From contig NZ_CP061769.1 of the NCBI RefSeq assembly GCF_011420305.2, forward strand, positions 496,001 to 560,000: 64,000 bases of DNA, read 5' to 3'. The notes under the pieces were generated by a model that saw only the letters and a program-made list of their open reading frames with translations, was not told where the DNA came from and did no database searches. The position numbers and the translations under genes were made by a program. This stretch comes from Nocardioides ochotonae (GTDB taxonomy: Bacteria > Actinomycetota > Actinomycetes > Propionibacteriales > Nocardioidaceae). Below are positions 1 through 7,376 of the stretch, piece after piece. Position 1 is the stretch's first letter, and each line of letters opens with the position of its first letter.

Positions 1-16
1 CTGTGGAGGCCGGGCC

Positions 17-712
17 GTGAGGGAGGTCCTGGAGTCGCCGGTCTTCCTGCTGCTGCTCACGCTCGCGGCGTACCGCCTGGGCCGCGAGGTGCGCGACCGC
101 ACCGCAGGCCACGCGCTCGCCCAGCCGGCGCTGGTCGCGATCATCACGGTCGCCTTGGCGATCACCGCGCTGGACATCGACTACGCGACGTACCTGGACG
201 GCACCCAGGTGCTGGTCTTCCTGCTCGGGCCGGCGACCGTGGCCCTCGCCGTACCGCTGCACCGGCAGCTGTCGCGCCTGCGCGGCTTCGTGCTGCCGTT
301 GCTGGTGGCGATCCCGGTGGGCGTCGTGGTCTCGGTGACGACCGGCGTCCTGCTGGTCCGGGCGCTCGGCGGCGGCGAACTGCTCGAGCGGACGATGGCG
401 CCGAAGGCGGCCACCACGCCGGTCTCGATCGCGCTGTCGGAGAGCCTCGGCGCGATCGCGCCGCTCACCGCCGTGCTGGCGATCCTGATCGGCATCGTCG
501 GCGCCGTGCTCGGTCCGGCGGTGCTGACGCTGGCCCGGGTGCGCGAGCGCCGGGCCCGTGGTCTGGCGCTCGGCGCTGTCTCCCACGGCATCGGCACCTC
601 GCGCGCCCTTGCCGAGAACGAGACCGAGGGCGCGTTCGCCGGGCTCTCGATGGGGCTCACCGCCCTGGCCACCAGCCTGGCGCTCCCGGTGCTGGCGGCG
701 TTCCTGCTCTGA
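17..712 (+). CDS. LrgB/CidB family membrane protein
   Basis: A 231-residue, very hydrophobic protein with about six or seven membrane segments. It matches the LrgB/CidB family, which works with a small holin-like LrgA/CidA partner in control of murein hydrolase activity or in export of small metabolites. Family-type features are the central stretch MAPKAATTPVSIALSE and the C-terminal AVSHGIGTSRAL. The GTG start is supported by GGAGG at 5-9. The upstream region, where an LrgA partner would normally lie, is outside the window. The exact substrate is not deducible from sequence. Confidence 0.85.
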   Translation: MREVLESPVFLLLLTLAAYRLGREVRDRTAGHALAQPALVAIITVALAITALDIDYATYLDGTQVLVFLLGPATVALAVPLHRQLSRLRGFVLPLLVAIPVGVVVSVTTGVLLVRALGGGELLERTMAPKAATTPVSIALSESLGAIAPLTAVLAILIGIVGAVLGPAVLTLARVRERRARGLALGAVSHGIGTSRALAENETEGAFAGLSMGLTALATSLALPVLAAFLL

Positions 713-749
713 GGGCGCGGCGACGCCGCGGCGTGCGAGGCTGGCCGGC

Positions 750-1118
750 ATGGACGCCCCCGACCTGCTGGCCCGGCTGTGCCGGCTCATCGACGCCCGC
801 CGGTGGCCGGAGTTGGTCCCGCTGCTCAGCGACGACTTCGAGTGCCGCTACGTGCACACCGGGGAGACCTTCGACCGGGAGTCGTGGGTGCGGCTCAACG
901 CCGAGTACCCGGGCTTCGACCGGCTGCTCGTCGAGGACCTGGTCGGCGAGGGCGACCGGGCCGCCGCCCGTTGCCACGTGACGGGGTACGCCGAGGAGCG
1001 GCTGCTGCACTTCGAGGTCGCGAGCTTCGCCACGTCCCGGGACGGCCGGATCTCGCGGATGACCGAGGTGTGGACCGACGTCGCGCAGGCGCCACCGGCT
1101 GCGGCGCGCCCCGCCTGA
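750..1118 (+). CDS. NTF2-like (SnoaL-type) protein
   Basis: A 122-residue protein with the small alpha+beta cone layout of the NTF2-like/SnoaL superfamily: N-terminal helices (LLARLCRLIDARRW), a short DDFECRYVHTGE segment, and C-terminal strands ending in a TEVWTDV motif. Such proteins are small hydrolases, isomerases or ligand-binding domains, and the substrate cannot be read from sequence. The ATG at 750 is preceded by GAGGCT at 737-742 with a 7-nt gap, consistent with a leaderless transcript. It lies 37 nt after the LrgB gene but is probably a separate unit. Confidence 0.65.
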   Translation: MDAPDLLARLCRLIDARRWPELVPLLSDDFECRYVHTGETFDRESWVRLNAEYPGFDRLLVEDLVGEGDRAAARCHVTGYAEERLLHFEVASFATSRDGRISRMTEVWTDVAQAPPAAARPA

Positions 1119-1207
1119 CGGGTTCCCGGTTCGCCGGGCTGCTGTGACCTGGGACCGGGTCGGCCGATCGCCCTCAGCGGGCGCGCCCGACGTGGGACCC
1201 TGCTGGT

Positions 1208-1459
1208 GTGACCACGCCTGCCGAGACCCCGCAGCCGACCTGCGCCGCGACGCCGGACGACCCTCCCGGGCCGCCCATCGCCGCGATCGTGCCCGGAGCG
1301 GTGCTCGTGTTCGCCGGACTGTGGATGGTGACCGACCCCGGCGGCCCGCTCGGCATCGGGTGGGCATGCTTCACGATCGGCCTCGCACTCCTGCTCGTCG
1401 GCGTGGTCGCCGCCGGTGTCTCCTGGGGCCTCCACCTCGAGGCCCACCGCCGCCGCTGA
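1208..1459 (+). CDS. Small two-segment membrane protein, unknown function
   Basis: An 83-residue hypothetical protein. After a proline-rich cytoplasmic N-terminus (about 22 residues) it has two hydrophobic segments, about residues 24-43 and 50-72, and a short basic tail ending in RRR. I do not recognise a family. The GTG start lies 6 nt after GACCCT (1196-1201), the leaderless arrangement seen at other genes here. The coding sequence looks real from its clean hydrophobic pattern, but no neighbour hints at a job. Confidence 0.5.
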   Translation: MTTPAETPQPTCAATPDDPPGPPIAAIVPGAVLVFAGLWMVTDPGGPLGIGWACFTIGLALLLVGVVAAGVSWGLHLEAHRRR

Positions 1460-1511
1460 CCCATTCGCCGAGTCGGGGCCAGTGGTGGCGCCGTCCCCAC
1501 TTCCACCGTGG

Positions 1512-1554
1512 TGTCGACGCTTCCCCGCCGTACAACGCGTGTGGAGCGTCGACA
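1512..1554. repeat. Perfect 10-bp inverted repeat before the amidase
   Basis: TGTCGACGCT (1512-1521) and AGCGTCGACA (1545-1554) are exact reverse complements separated by 23 nt. The element is about 80 nt upstream of the amidase start and 50 nt after the small membrane protein gene. It could be a paired operator or the stem of a terminator-like hairpin; there is no U-rich tail. The rest of the 1460-1636 gap shows nothing else that I recognise apart from the -10 box. Confidence 0.45.
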
Positions 1555-1623
1555 AACCCCCGCGTGACAGCTGGCCGCCGCGTCGCCCCCGCCCGCCCGG
1601 GACCCGCCCGCCCGGCGTCCCCC

Positions 1624-1629
1624 TAAGTT
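1624..1629 (+). promoter_or_regulatory. Candidate leaderless -10 box of the amidase gene
   Basis: TAAGTT sits 7 nt before the ATG at 1637. No good -35 hexamer is visible, which is common for actinobacterial leaderless promoters. It supports the ATG over the in-frame TTG at 1628, which lies inside the box. Confidence 0.45.
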
Positions 1630-1636
1630 GGGCCCC

Positions 1637-3034
1637 ATGACGCGGGTCCACGCCTTCTCTGATGACGCCCTGGGTGACCTCGACGCGGTCGGGCTGACCG
1701 CCGCAATCCAGGCGAGGCGGGTGTCGGTGCCCGAGGTGGTGGAGGCGGCCATCGCGCGCACCGAGGCGGTCGATGCGCCCCTCGGAGCGGTGGCGTACGC
1801 CGCGTACGACCGGGCGCGCGCCGAGGCGCGAGAGCCCCGTGGCGGGTTCTTCGCGGGCGTGCCGACGTTCCTCAAGGACAACATCGACGTGGCCGGCATG
1901 CCCACCCAGCACGGCGCCGACGCGTTCACCGGGGCGCCCGCCACCGCCGACGGCGACGTCGCGCGGGCGCTGCTGGCGACGGGGCTGCTGCCGCTGGGCA
2001 AGACCAGGATGTCGGAGTACGGCTTCAGCGCCGCCGCCGAGCATCCCCGGCAGGGACCGGTGCGCTCGCCGTGGTCCACCGACCACGTCGCCGGCGCCTC
2101 CTCGGCCGGCTCCGCAGCCCTGGTGGCCGCGGGCGCGGTGCCGCTCGCGCACGCCAACGACGGCGGTGGCTCGATCCGCATCCCGGCCTCGGTCAACGGC
2201 CTGGTCGGGCTCAAGCCGAGCCGCGGCCGGCTGCCCAGCGAGCGGCTGAACCGCCAGATGCCCATCCGCATCGTCGCCGACGGCGTGCTGACCCGCTCGG
2301 TGCGCGACACCGCTGCCGTGTACCGCGAGACCGAGAAGGTCTACCGCTCCCTCGAGCTCCCGCCCATCGGTGACATCACGCGTCCCGTGCGCCGCCGGCT
2401 GCGGGTCGCGGTCCACACCACCGGCGTGGCCCGCGACGCGGATCCGGAGGTGGCGGATCTCACGCGGCAGACGGCGAAGCTGCTCGCCGACCTCGGCCAC
2501 CACGTCGAGGAGGCGGCCGTCCCGGCGCCGCCGACCTTCCCCGACGACTTCGTCCTGTACTGGGCGATGCTCGCCGCCGCCATCGTGCGCACCGGCCGGC
2601 TGACGCACGGACGCCAGTGGGACCCCACCCGCCTGGACAACCTCACCCTCGGCCTGGAGCGGCACCTGCGCGGCCACCTGCACCGCCTGCCCGGGGCGAT
2701 CCGGCGCCTGCGCGCCACCCGGGAGCTCTCGCGCCGCTTCCACGAGCAGTACGACGTCGCGCTGTCGCCCGTCGTGGCCACGCCGACGCCGCTCGTGGGC
2801 CACCTGGACCCCACCCAGGACTACGACGTGGTGATGGGCCGGCTGCTCGACTGGGTGGCGTTCACCCCGTGGCACAACGTGACCGGCGACCCGGCGGTCT
2901 CCCTCCCGCTCGCGACCACCTCCGCCGGCCTGCCCCAGGGCATGATGATCGGGGCCGGACTGGGTCGCGAGGGGCTGCTGCTGGCGCTCGCCCTCGAGCT
3001 CGAAGAGGCCCTCCCACCTGCGGTTTTGTCTTAA
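1637..3034 (+). CDS. Amidase (amidase signature family)
   Basis: A 465-residue amidase-signature hydrolase that cleaves carboxamides to the acid and ammonia. The Ser-cisSer-Lys triad is visible: Lys80 in FLKDNIDV, the cis-Ser near residue 155 in GASSAGSA, and the nucleophile Ser179 in DGGGSIRIPAS. Length is normal for the family and no signal peptide is seen, so it is probably cytoplasmic. The preferred start is the ATG at 1637; a TTG nine bases earlier is in frame but overlaps the putative -10 box. The substrate may be an aliphatic or aryl amide and cannot be specified. It stands alone and ends 53 nt before tRNA-Thr. Confidence 0.9.
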   Translation: MTRVHAFSDDALGDLDAVGLTAAIQARRVSVPEVVEAAIARTEAVDAPLGAVAYAAYDRARAEAREPRGGFFAGVPTFLKDNIDVAGMPTQHGADAFTGAPATADGDVARALLATGLLPLGKTRMSEYGFSAAAEHPRQGPVRSPWSTDHVAGASSAGSAALVAAGAVPLAHANDGGGSIRIPASVNGLVGLKPSRGRLPSERLNRQMPIRIVADGVLTRSVRDTAAVYRETEKVYRSLELPPIGDITRPVRRRLRVAVHTTGVARDADPEVADLTRQTAKLLADLGHHVEEAAVPAPPTFPDDFVLYWAMLAAAIVRTGRLTHGRQWDPTRLDNLTLGLERHLRGHLHRLPGAIRRLRATRELSRRFHEQYDVALSPVVATPTPLVGHLDPTQDYDVVMGRLLDWVAFTPWHNVTGDPAVSLPLATTSAGLPQGMMIGAGLGREGLLLALALELEEALPPAVLS

Positions 3035-3047
3035 CAGGACCCTCGAT

Positions 3048-3076
3048 TTCACGTCCCGCAGGGACCTGTGTAATCT
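3048..3076 (+). promoter_or_regulatory. Candidate promoter of tRNA-Thr/tRNA-Met/rpmG
   Basis: A -35-like TTCACG (3048-3053) and -10-like TAATCT (3071-3076) are separated by 17 nt. Transcription would start about 5 nt before the mature 5' end of tRNA-Thr, so the unit is read as the start of a tRNA-Thr, tRNA-Met, rpmG transcript. Confidence 0.5.
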
Positions 3077-3087
3077 TCTCTGTCGTT

Positions 3088-3160
3088 GCCCCTTTAGCTC
3101 AGTCGGCAGAGCGTCTCCATGGTAAGGAGAAGGTCTACGGTTCGATTCCGTAAAGGGGCT
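3088..3160 (+). tRNA. tRNA-Thr (anticodon GGT)
   Basis: A 73-nt cloverleaf. The acceptor GCCCCTT pairs with AAGGGGC, the anticodon stem TCTCC/GGAGA encloses loop ATGGTAA, and the T-arm carries the TTCGATT loop. The anticodon GGT reads ACC. CCA is not encoded. It is followed by tRNA-Met and rpmG, a conserved actinobacterial order. Confidence 0.95.
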
Positions 3161-3213
3161 CTAGGTGAGGGTTGCGCCGCGGTCGTACGATGGTGGCGCA
3201 ACCCGACCTATGT

Positions 3214-3290
3214 GGCGGGGTAGCTCAGGTGGTTAGAGCACACGGCTCATAATCGTGGTGTCGCGGGTTCGAGTCCCGCCCCCGCTACCA
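3214..3290 (+). tRNA. tRNA-Met (anticodon CAT), CCA encoded
   Basis: A 77-nt cloverleaf. Acceptor GGCGGGG pairs with CCCCGCT (one G-U pair), the anticodon loop is CTCATAA, and the T-arm is GCGGG/CCCGC. The 3' ACCA is encoded. Position 1-72 is a G-U pair rather than the C-A mismatch of initiators, so this is probably the elongator tRNA. Confidence 0.93.
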
Positions 3291-3335
3291 AGACCACCGA
3301 GCAGCAGCATTCTCGACGACCTACAAGGACTTCCC

Positions 3336-3506
3336 GTGGCCAGCAAGAGCTCCGACGTTCGCCCCAAGATCACGCTCGCGTGCGTGGACTGCAAGGACCG
3401 CAACTACATCACCAAGAAGAACCGCCGCAACGACCCCGACCGCATGGAGCTGGCGAAGTTCTGCCCCCGCTGCCGGACGCACACGGCGCACCGCGAGACC
3501 CGCTGA
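3336..3506 (+). CDS. rpmG: 50S ribosomal protein L33
   Basis: A 56-residue ribosomal protein L33 (bL33), a component of the large subunit near the E site. It has two CxxC pairs (CVDCKD and CPRCRT), so it is the zinc-ribbon form rather than the cysteine-free form used under zinc limitation. The GTG start at 3336 is preceded by an AAGGA-like site. It is downstream of the tRNA-Thr/tRNA-Met pair and closed by a strong terminator at 3527-3564. Basic composition and length are typical. Confidence 0.96.
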   Translation: MASKSSDVRPKITLACVDCKDRNYITKKNRRNDPDRMELAKFCPRCRTHTAHRETR

Positions 3507-3526
3507 TCACAGCGCACACGTCTTCC

Positions 3527-3564
3527 ACGACGACCCCGTCCGAGCGATCGGACGGGGTCGTCGT
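3527..3564 (+). terminator. Terminator after rpmG
   Basis: A perfect 17-bp inverted repeat (arms 3527-3543 and 3548-3564) with a GCGA loop, containing the GACCCCGTCCGA core. There is no clear U-tract, which is usual for high-GC actinobacteria. It separates rpmG from the promoter of the MaoC pair. Confidence 0.8.
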
Positions 3565-3582
3565 CGTTGGTGGGGACGCCAC

Positions 3583-3588
3583 TAGGGT
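3583..3588 (+). promoter_or_regulatory. Candidate leaderless -10 box of the MaoC-murB operon
   Basis: TAGGGT lies 7 nt before the ATG at 3596 and directly after the rpmG terminator. It suggests that the hydratase genes start a new, leaderless transcript. Confidence 0.5.
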
Positions 3589-3595
3589 GGAGGCC

Positions 3596-3994
3596 ATGCC
3601 CGTCGACGCCGCCCTGGTCGGGAAGACCTTCCCCCCGACCCGTCCGTACGCCGTCTCCGCGGAGAAGATCCGCGAGTTCGCCTCCGCCACCGGAGCCACC
3701 TACGACGGTGGCCCGGCCCCCGCAACGTTCCCGATCGTGCTGGCCTTCGACGCGATGAACGCCTTCCTGGCGGCCGAGGAGATCGACCTGTTCCGCATCG
3801 TCCACGGCGAGCAGAAGTTCGTCTACGAGCGCCCGGTGGTCCCCGGCGACCTGCTCACCGCCACGCTGACCGTGCGGAGCCTGCGCCAGATCGGCGGCAA
3901 CGACATCATCGGCACCGCCAGCGAGGTCCGCGACGGCGACGGCGCGCTGGTCTGCTCGACCACCGCCACTCTCGTGCACCGGGCCGCCGCATGA
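3596..3994 (+). CDS. MaoC/HadA-like hydratase subunit (non-catalytic type)
   Basis: A 132-residue hotdog protein of the MaoC-dehydratase N-terminal type (FAS1_DH_region/HadA-like). In mycobacteria the syntenic hadA product pairs with HadB as a (3R)-hydroxyacyl-ACP dehydratase of FAS-II. Motifs include the N-terminal VGKTFPPTRPYAVSAEKIREFA and the central FVYERPVVPGDLLTATLTV, and the catalytic Asp/His pair is absent as expected for this subunit. Its stop overlaps the next start (ATGA), so the two are made as a pair. Nocardioidaceae lack mycolic acids, so the substrate is probably an ordinary 3-hydroxyacyl thioester. Confidence 0.85.
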   Translation: MPVDAALVGKTFPPTRPYAVSAEKIREFASATGATYDGGPAPATFPIVLAFDAMNAFLAAEEIDLFRIVHGEQKFVYERPVVPGDLLTATLTVRSLRQIGGNDIIGTASEVRDGDGALVCSTTATLVHRAAA

Positions 3995-4392
3995 GCGCGC
4001 TGAGTGCGGGGGACACCCTCGCCCCGCAGGAGTACGCCGTGACCCGCGCCGACCTGGTCCGCTACGCCGGCGCCAGCGGCGACTTCAACCCGATCCACTG
4101 GTCCGACCGGGTGGCCACCTCGGTGGGCCTGCCCGGTGTCATCGCGCACGGCATGTTCACCATGGCCCTGGCCGCACGCGCGGTGGCCTCCTGGACCGAC
4201 GGCGCCGAGGTGCTCGAGCTCGGCTGCAAGTTCACCAACCCCGTTGTGGTGCCCGACGACGACACCGGCGTCGTCGTGCGCGTCGCCGGCACCGTGAAGT
4301 CGGTCGAGGACGGCCGGGCCGCGATCGCGCTCGAGGTCACCTGCTGTGGCGCGAAGGTGCTGGGCATGCCGAAGGCCGTCGTCCGTGCCTGA
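3991..4392 (+). CDS. MaoC/HadB-like (R)-specific enoyl hydratase subunit
   Basis: A 133-residue hotdog hydratase. The hydratase-2 motif is intact (YAGASGDFNPIHWSD, with Asp31 and His36 as the predicted catalytic residues), followed by GVIAHGMFTMAL. It is the catalytic partner of the preceding subunit and overlaps it by four bases. The mycobacterial equivalent is HadB. The murB start (GTG 4385) lies inside its 3' end, so the three genes probably form one translationally coupled operon linking acyl-chain and cell-wall synthesis. Confidence 0.88.
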   Translation: MSALSAGDTLAPQEYAVTRADLVRYAGASGDFNPIHWSDRVATSVGLPGVIAHGMFTMALAARAVASWTDGAEVLELGCKFTNPVVVPDDDTGVVVRVAGTVKSVEDGRAAIALEVTCCGAKVLGMPKAVVRA

Positions 4393-5422
4393 GCCCGTCC
4401 ACCACCTGCGCGACCACACCACGCTGCGCGTCGGCGGGCCGGCTGCCCGCTGGGTGCGCGCCACCACCGAGGACGAGGCGGTGGCGACCGTCTCGGCCGC
4501 CGACGACCGCGGTGAGCCGGTGCTGGTCCTCGGAGGCGGCTCCAACCTGCTGGTGGCCGACGAGGGCTTCGCGGGAGTCGTCGTCGAGCTGGCCATGGAC
4601 GAGGTCACCGTCGAGGGCGACGACGACGGACCCGCCTGCGGCGGCGTGAGCGTCACCGCGGGCGCCGGCGCCGGGTGGGACGACCTGGTCGCCCTCGCCT
4701 GCGAGCGCGGCTGGGTCGGCATCGAGGCGCTCTCCGGCATCCCCGGCACCGTCGGCGCCACGCCCGTGCAGAACGTCGGCGCCTACGGCCAGGAGGTCGC
4801 CCAGACCATCGCCCGGGTCCGCACCTGGGACCGCGTGGAGCGCCGGGTGCGCAGCTTCGCGGCCGCCGACTGCGGTTTCGGCTACCGCAGCAGCCGCTTC
4901 AAGGCCGACCCGGCGCGCCACCTCGTACTGGCGGTCACCTACCAGCTGCGGACCGGTGAACTCTCCGCGCCCGTGGGCTACGCCGAGCTCGCCCGTACCC
5001 TCGGCGTCGAGAGCGGTCAGCGGGCCCCGCTCGCCGACGTACGCGCCGCGGTGCTCGGCCTGCGTGCCGGCAAGGGCATGGTGCTCGACCCCGACGACCA
5101 CGACACCTGGAGCGCGGGCTCCTTCTTCACCAACCCGATCCTGCCGGCCGACCGCGTCCCCGAGGGGGCGCCCGCCTGGCCGGTCGCCGACGGTCTGGTC
5201 AAGACCAGCGCCGCCTGGCTGATCGAGCGTGCCGGCTTCACCAAGGGGTACGGCGGCCCGGCCGCCTCGCTGTCGACCAAGCACACGCTGGCGCTCACCA
5301 ACCGGGGTGGCGCGAGCGCCGCCGACGTGCTGGCCCTGGCCCGCGAGGTCCGCGACGGCGTCGAGGCCCGCTTCGGGATCCGACTGGTCAACGAGCCCGT
5401 GCTGGTCGGCTGCGAGCTCTGA
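4385..5422 (+). CDS. murB: UDP-N-acetylenolpyruvoylglucosamine reductase
   Basis: A 345-residue FAD enzyme that reduces the enolpyruvyl group to give UDP-MurNAc in peptidoglycan synthesis. FAD-binding segments LGGGSNLLVADEGF (about residues 49-62) and EALSGIPGTVGATPVQN (114-130) are clear. The active-site GYRSSRF (about 166-172) and the SAGSFFTNP serine region, with C-terminal NRGGASAADVLAL, follow. GTG 4385 is chosen because an earlier ATG at 4346 would intrude further into hadB, while the GTG overlaps it by only eight bases. A hairpin follows at 5424-5450. Confidence 0.95.
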   Translation: MPEPVHHLRDHTTLRVGGPAARWVRATTEDEAVATVSAADDRGEPVLVLGGGSNLLVADEGFAGVVVELAMDEVTVEGDDDGPACGGVSVTAGAGAGWDDLVALACERGWVGIEALSGIPGTVGATPVQNVGAYGQEVAQTIARVRTWDRVERRVRSFAAADCGFGYRSSRFKADPARHLVLAVTYQLRTGELSAPVGYAELARTLGVESGQRAPLADVRAAVLGLRAGKGMVLDPDDHDTWSAGSFFTNPILPADRVPEGAPAWPVADGLVKTSAAWLIERAGFTKGYGGPAASLSTKHTLALTNRGGASAADVLALAREVRDGVEARFGIRLVNEPVLVGCEL

Positions 5423-5423
5423 G

Positions 5424-5450
5424 ACGGGTTGCGCACGCCGCGCGACCCGT
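5424..5450. terminator. Hairpin between murB and the reverse-strand DUF4190 gene
   Basis: ACGGGTTGCGC (5424-5434) pairs with GCGCGACCCGT (5440-5450) with one G-U pair and a 5-nt loop. It lies 2 nt after murB and 20 nt before the end of the convergent DUF4190 gene, so it can serve either strand. Confidence 0.55.
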
Positions 5451-5469
5451 GTCGTTCACCCCGCGCACC

Positions 5470-6003
5470 TCACCCCGCTGAGGCCAGTGCCGCGAGCGCG
5501 TTGACGTCCACGTCCACGCCCGGGTCGCTGTCCCAGCCGTCGAACGCCCCGAACCCGACGGCGGCCACGATGAACGCGGCGATCGACAGCACGCTGAGCA
5601 CCAGCAGCACGGTCGCGATGATGCCCATGATCCGCCCGGCGTTGGCCTGGTCGCGTCCCTGCCACCGCCCCGGCGTCGCGTCGATCTCCTGGCAGGCCCG
5701 CGAGCCGATGGCCCACGCGACCGGGCCGAGCGCGAGCAGGAGCCCGCAGGTCACCAGACCGGCGAGCGAGGCAATGCCGAGCACCATCGAGGTGGTCGCC
5801 TGTGGGTGCATCGGCGGGGGCGGGGGACCGTAGCCGTAAGCCGGCGGGGCGCCGGCGTACGGCGGCTGCCCGGGCGGGGGCGGCGGGCTCCACGGCGCCT
5901 GCCCGGGCTGGGGCGGGGGACCGGGGTCCTGGCCGTAGGGCTGGTGCGTCGGCGGCAGCTCCTCGGAGCGGTCATCGTCGCGCGGGTCGTCGGGGCCGGT
6001 CAT
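5470..6003 (-). CDS. DUF4190-type membrane protein
   Basis: About 177 residues. A long Pro/Gly/Tyr-rich N-terminal segment (about residues 1-65, with runs such as PPQPGQAPWSPPPPPGQPP) precedes two hydrophobic segments and a short acidic tail. The segments match the DUF4190 layout: MVLGIASLAGLVTCGLLLAL, then RIMGIIATVLLVLSVLSIAA. Function is unknown; such proteins are common small membrane proteins of Actinobacteria. Two in-frame ATGs exist (6012 and 6003). The second is favoured because CATCAT (6011-6016 on the reverse strand) stands 7 nt before it. Confidence 0.7.
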   Translation of the reverse strand: MTGPDDPRDDDRSEELPPTHQPYGQDPGPPPQPGQAPWSPPPPPGQPPYAGAPPAYGYGPPPPPMHPQATTSMVLGIASLAGLVTCGLLLALGPVAWAIGSRACQEIDATPGRWQGRDQANAGRIMGIIATVLLVLSVLSIAAFIVAAVGFGAFDGWDSDPGVDVDVNALAALASAG

Positions 6004-6060
6004 GGCTCCCATGATGGCAGCCCTGTGGTGCGTGTCTCACCGAAGCGGCGACGGACGCGG

Positions 6061-7104
6061 TCAGGCCTCCGCCGGGGCCTCGAGCCAGGCGTCCACCTCG
6101 GCGAGGATCGCGGCCTTCACCTCGTCGGGGGCACGCGAGGCGCGCACCGACATCCGCCCCAGCTCGGCCAGCTGGGCGTCGCTCAGGTCGTGGGCGGCGC
6201 GCATCGTGGCGTACTGGCCGGCCAGCCGGGAGCCGAAGAGCAACGGGTCGTCGGCGCCGAGGGCCACGGTGGCGCCGGCGGCGAGCAGCGAGGGCAGCGG
6301 CACCGAGGTGAGGTCGGAGTAGACGCCGAGCGCCACGTTGGACACCGGGCAGACCTCGAGGGCGACCCCGGCCTGCACGATCCGGTCGAGCACCTCGGGG
6401 TCCTCGGCGGCCCGGATGCCGTGACCGAGCCGGTCGGCGTGCAGGTGGTCCAGGCAGGTGCGCACGTGGTCGGGGCCGCGCAGCTCGCCGCCGTGCGGCA
6501 CCAGCGCGAGGCCGGCGCGCTCCGCGATCGCGAAGGCGGGGGCGAAGTCGGTGGTGGTCCCGCGGCGCTCGTCGTTCGAGAGCCCGAACCCCACGACCCC
6601 GCGCCCGGCGTACTGGGTGGCCAGGCGCGCGAGGGTGCGCGCGTCGAGGGGGTGGCGGGTCCGGTTCGCGGCGATCACCACCGCCATGCCCAGGCCGGTG
6701 GACGCGGAGGCGTCGCGGACCGCGTCCAGGACGAGGTCGGTGAAGGCGGTGATCCCGCCGAACCGGGCGCCGTAGCCGCTGGGGTCCACCTGGATCTCCA
6801 GCCAGCGCCCGCCGTCGGCCACGTCGTCCTCGGCCGCCTCACGCACCAGCCGTCGTACGTCGTCCTCGGTGCGCAGCACCGAGCGCGCGACGTCGTAGAG
6901 CCGCTGGAAGCGGAACCAGCCCTTCTCGTCGGCCGCCGAGAGCCGCGGCGGCCACTCCTCGACCAGCTGGTCGGGCAGCACGATGCCGTCACGCTCGGCC
7001 AGCTCGAGGAGCGTCGAGTGCCGCATCGAGCCGGTGAAGTGCAGGTGCAGGTGGGCCTTGGGCAGCCGGTGGACGTCGCGGGCCGGGCCCCGTCCGCCGC
7101 TCAC
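6061..7104 (-). CDS. add: Adenosine deaminase
   Basis: A 347-residue TIM-barrel metallo-hydrolase that converts adenosine to inosine in purine salvage. The zinc-binding HLHLHFTGSMR starts at about residue 18. Later come HGGELRGPDHV, a DRLGHGIRA stretch and the ALGADDP motif, which correspond to the family's HxGE and DDP active-site segments. The FTGSMR variant is typical of one actinobacterial ADD subgroup. The start is probably the GTG at 7104, since further upstream the frame runs into tRNA-Trp. An 11-codon ORF (7136-7101) ends across this GTG as GTGA, implying coupled translation. Confidence 0.88.
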   Translation of the reverse strand: MSGGRGPARDVHRLPKAHLHLHFTGSMRHSTLLELAERDGIVLPDQLVEEWPPRLSAADEKGWFRFQRLYDVARSVLRTEDDVRRLVREAAEDDVADGGRWLEIQVDPSGYGARFGGITAFTDLVLDAVRDASASTGLGMAVVIAANRTRHPLDARTLARLATQYAGRGVVGFGLSNDERRGTTTDFAPAFAIAERAGLALVPHGGELRGPDHVRTCLDHLHADRLGHGIRAAEDPEVLDRIVQAGVALEVCPVSNVALGVYSDLTSVPLPSLLAAGATVALGADDPLLFGSRLAGQYATMRAAHDLSDAQLAELGRMSVRASRAPDEVKAAILAEVDAWLEAPAEA

Positions 7105-7136
7105 GGGCGAAGGCCGGCAGCGGGTGATGGGGTCAT
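7101..7136 (-). CDS. 11-codon leader ORF overlapping the add start
   Basis: ATG at 7136-7134 opens MTPSPAAGLRP and stops at TGA 7103-7101, sharing bases with the GTG start of add (GTGA). A TACGAT box lies exactly 6 nt before the ATG, so the leaderless transcript would begin with this ORF. Reading through it could deliver ribosomes to the add GTG, which has no obvious Shine-Dalgarno site. An alternative is that the short ORF is the true N-terminus separated from add by a frameshift. Confidence 0.45.
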   Translation of the reverse strand: MTPSPAAGLRP

Positions 7137-7142
7137 GTCGCC

Positions 7143-7148
7143 ATCGTA
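7143..7148 (-). promoter_or_regulatory. Candidate -10 box for the add transcript
   Basis: TACGAT on the reverse strand, 6 nt before the ATG of the 11-codon leader ORF. No convincing -35 box is visible. Confidence 0.45.
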
Positions 7149-7162
7149 GGGTCGCCGTGAGT

Positions 7163-7193
7163 TTGGACGAGTCCGTGGTCGTGCACGTAGACT
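7163..7193 (+). promoter_or_regulatory. Candidate promoter for tRNA-Trp/secE
   Basis: TTGGAC (7163-7168) and TAGACT (7188-7193) are separated by 19 nt (or TGGACG with 18). Transcription would start near 7200, about 54 nt before the mature tRNA, and could continue into secE-nusG. It is divergent from the add promoter. Confidence 0.4.
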
Positions 7194-7253
7194 CCCGACT
7201 GGTGGTTTTCCCACAGGCTTCGGCATGCCCGAGTCGGTGGGGTCTCCCCGTGA

Positions 7254-7326
7254 AGGGCACTAGCTCAACTGGCAGAGCATCGGTCTCCAAAACCGAAGGT
7301 TGGGGGTTCAAGTCCCTCGTGCCCTG
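7254..7326 (+). tRNA. tRNA-Trp (anticodon CCA)
   Basis: A 73-nt cloverleaf with acceptor AGGGCAC/GTGCCCT, anticodon stem TCGGT/ACCGA and loop CTCCAAA giving anticodon CCA. The T-arm is GGGGG/TCCCT-like with TTCAAGT. It lies 50 nt before secE, the standard actinobacterial order, so it is probably processed from a common transcript. Confidence 0.95.
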
Positions 7327-7376
7327 CGAGACGAACCGGTCGCACGACCGGCGGACGAACTACGAGAGGTGACGGC

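Noticed and set aside
848-3052. Long reverse-strand frame across the NTF2-like, small membrane and amidase genes
   Set aside because: Composition is Arg/Gly/Val/His repeats without motifs, and the forward genes have catalytic residues.
3214-3290. tRNA-Met as the initiator tRNA
   Set aside because: It has a G-U pair at 1-72 rather than the unpaired C-A of bacterial initiators, and the anticodon stem lacks three G-C pairs at its base.
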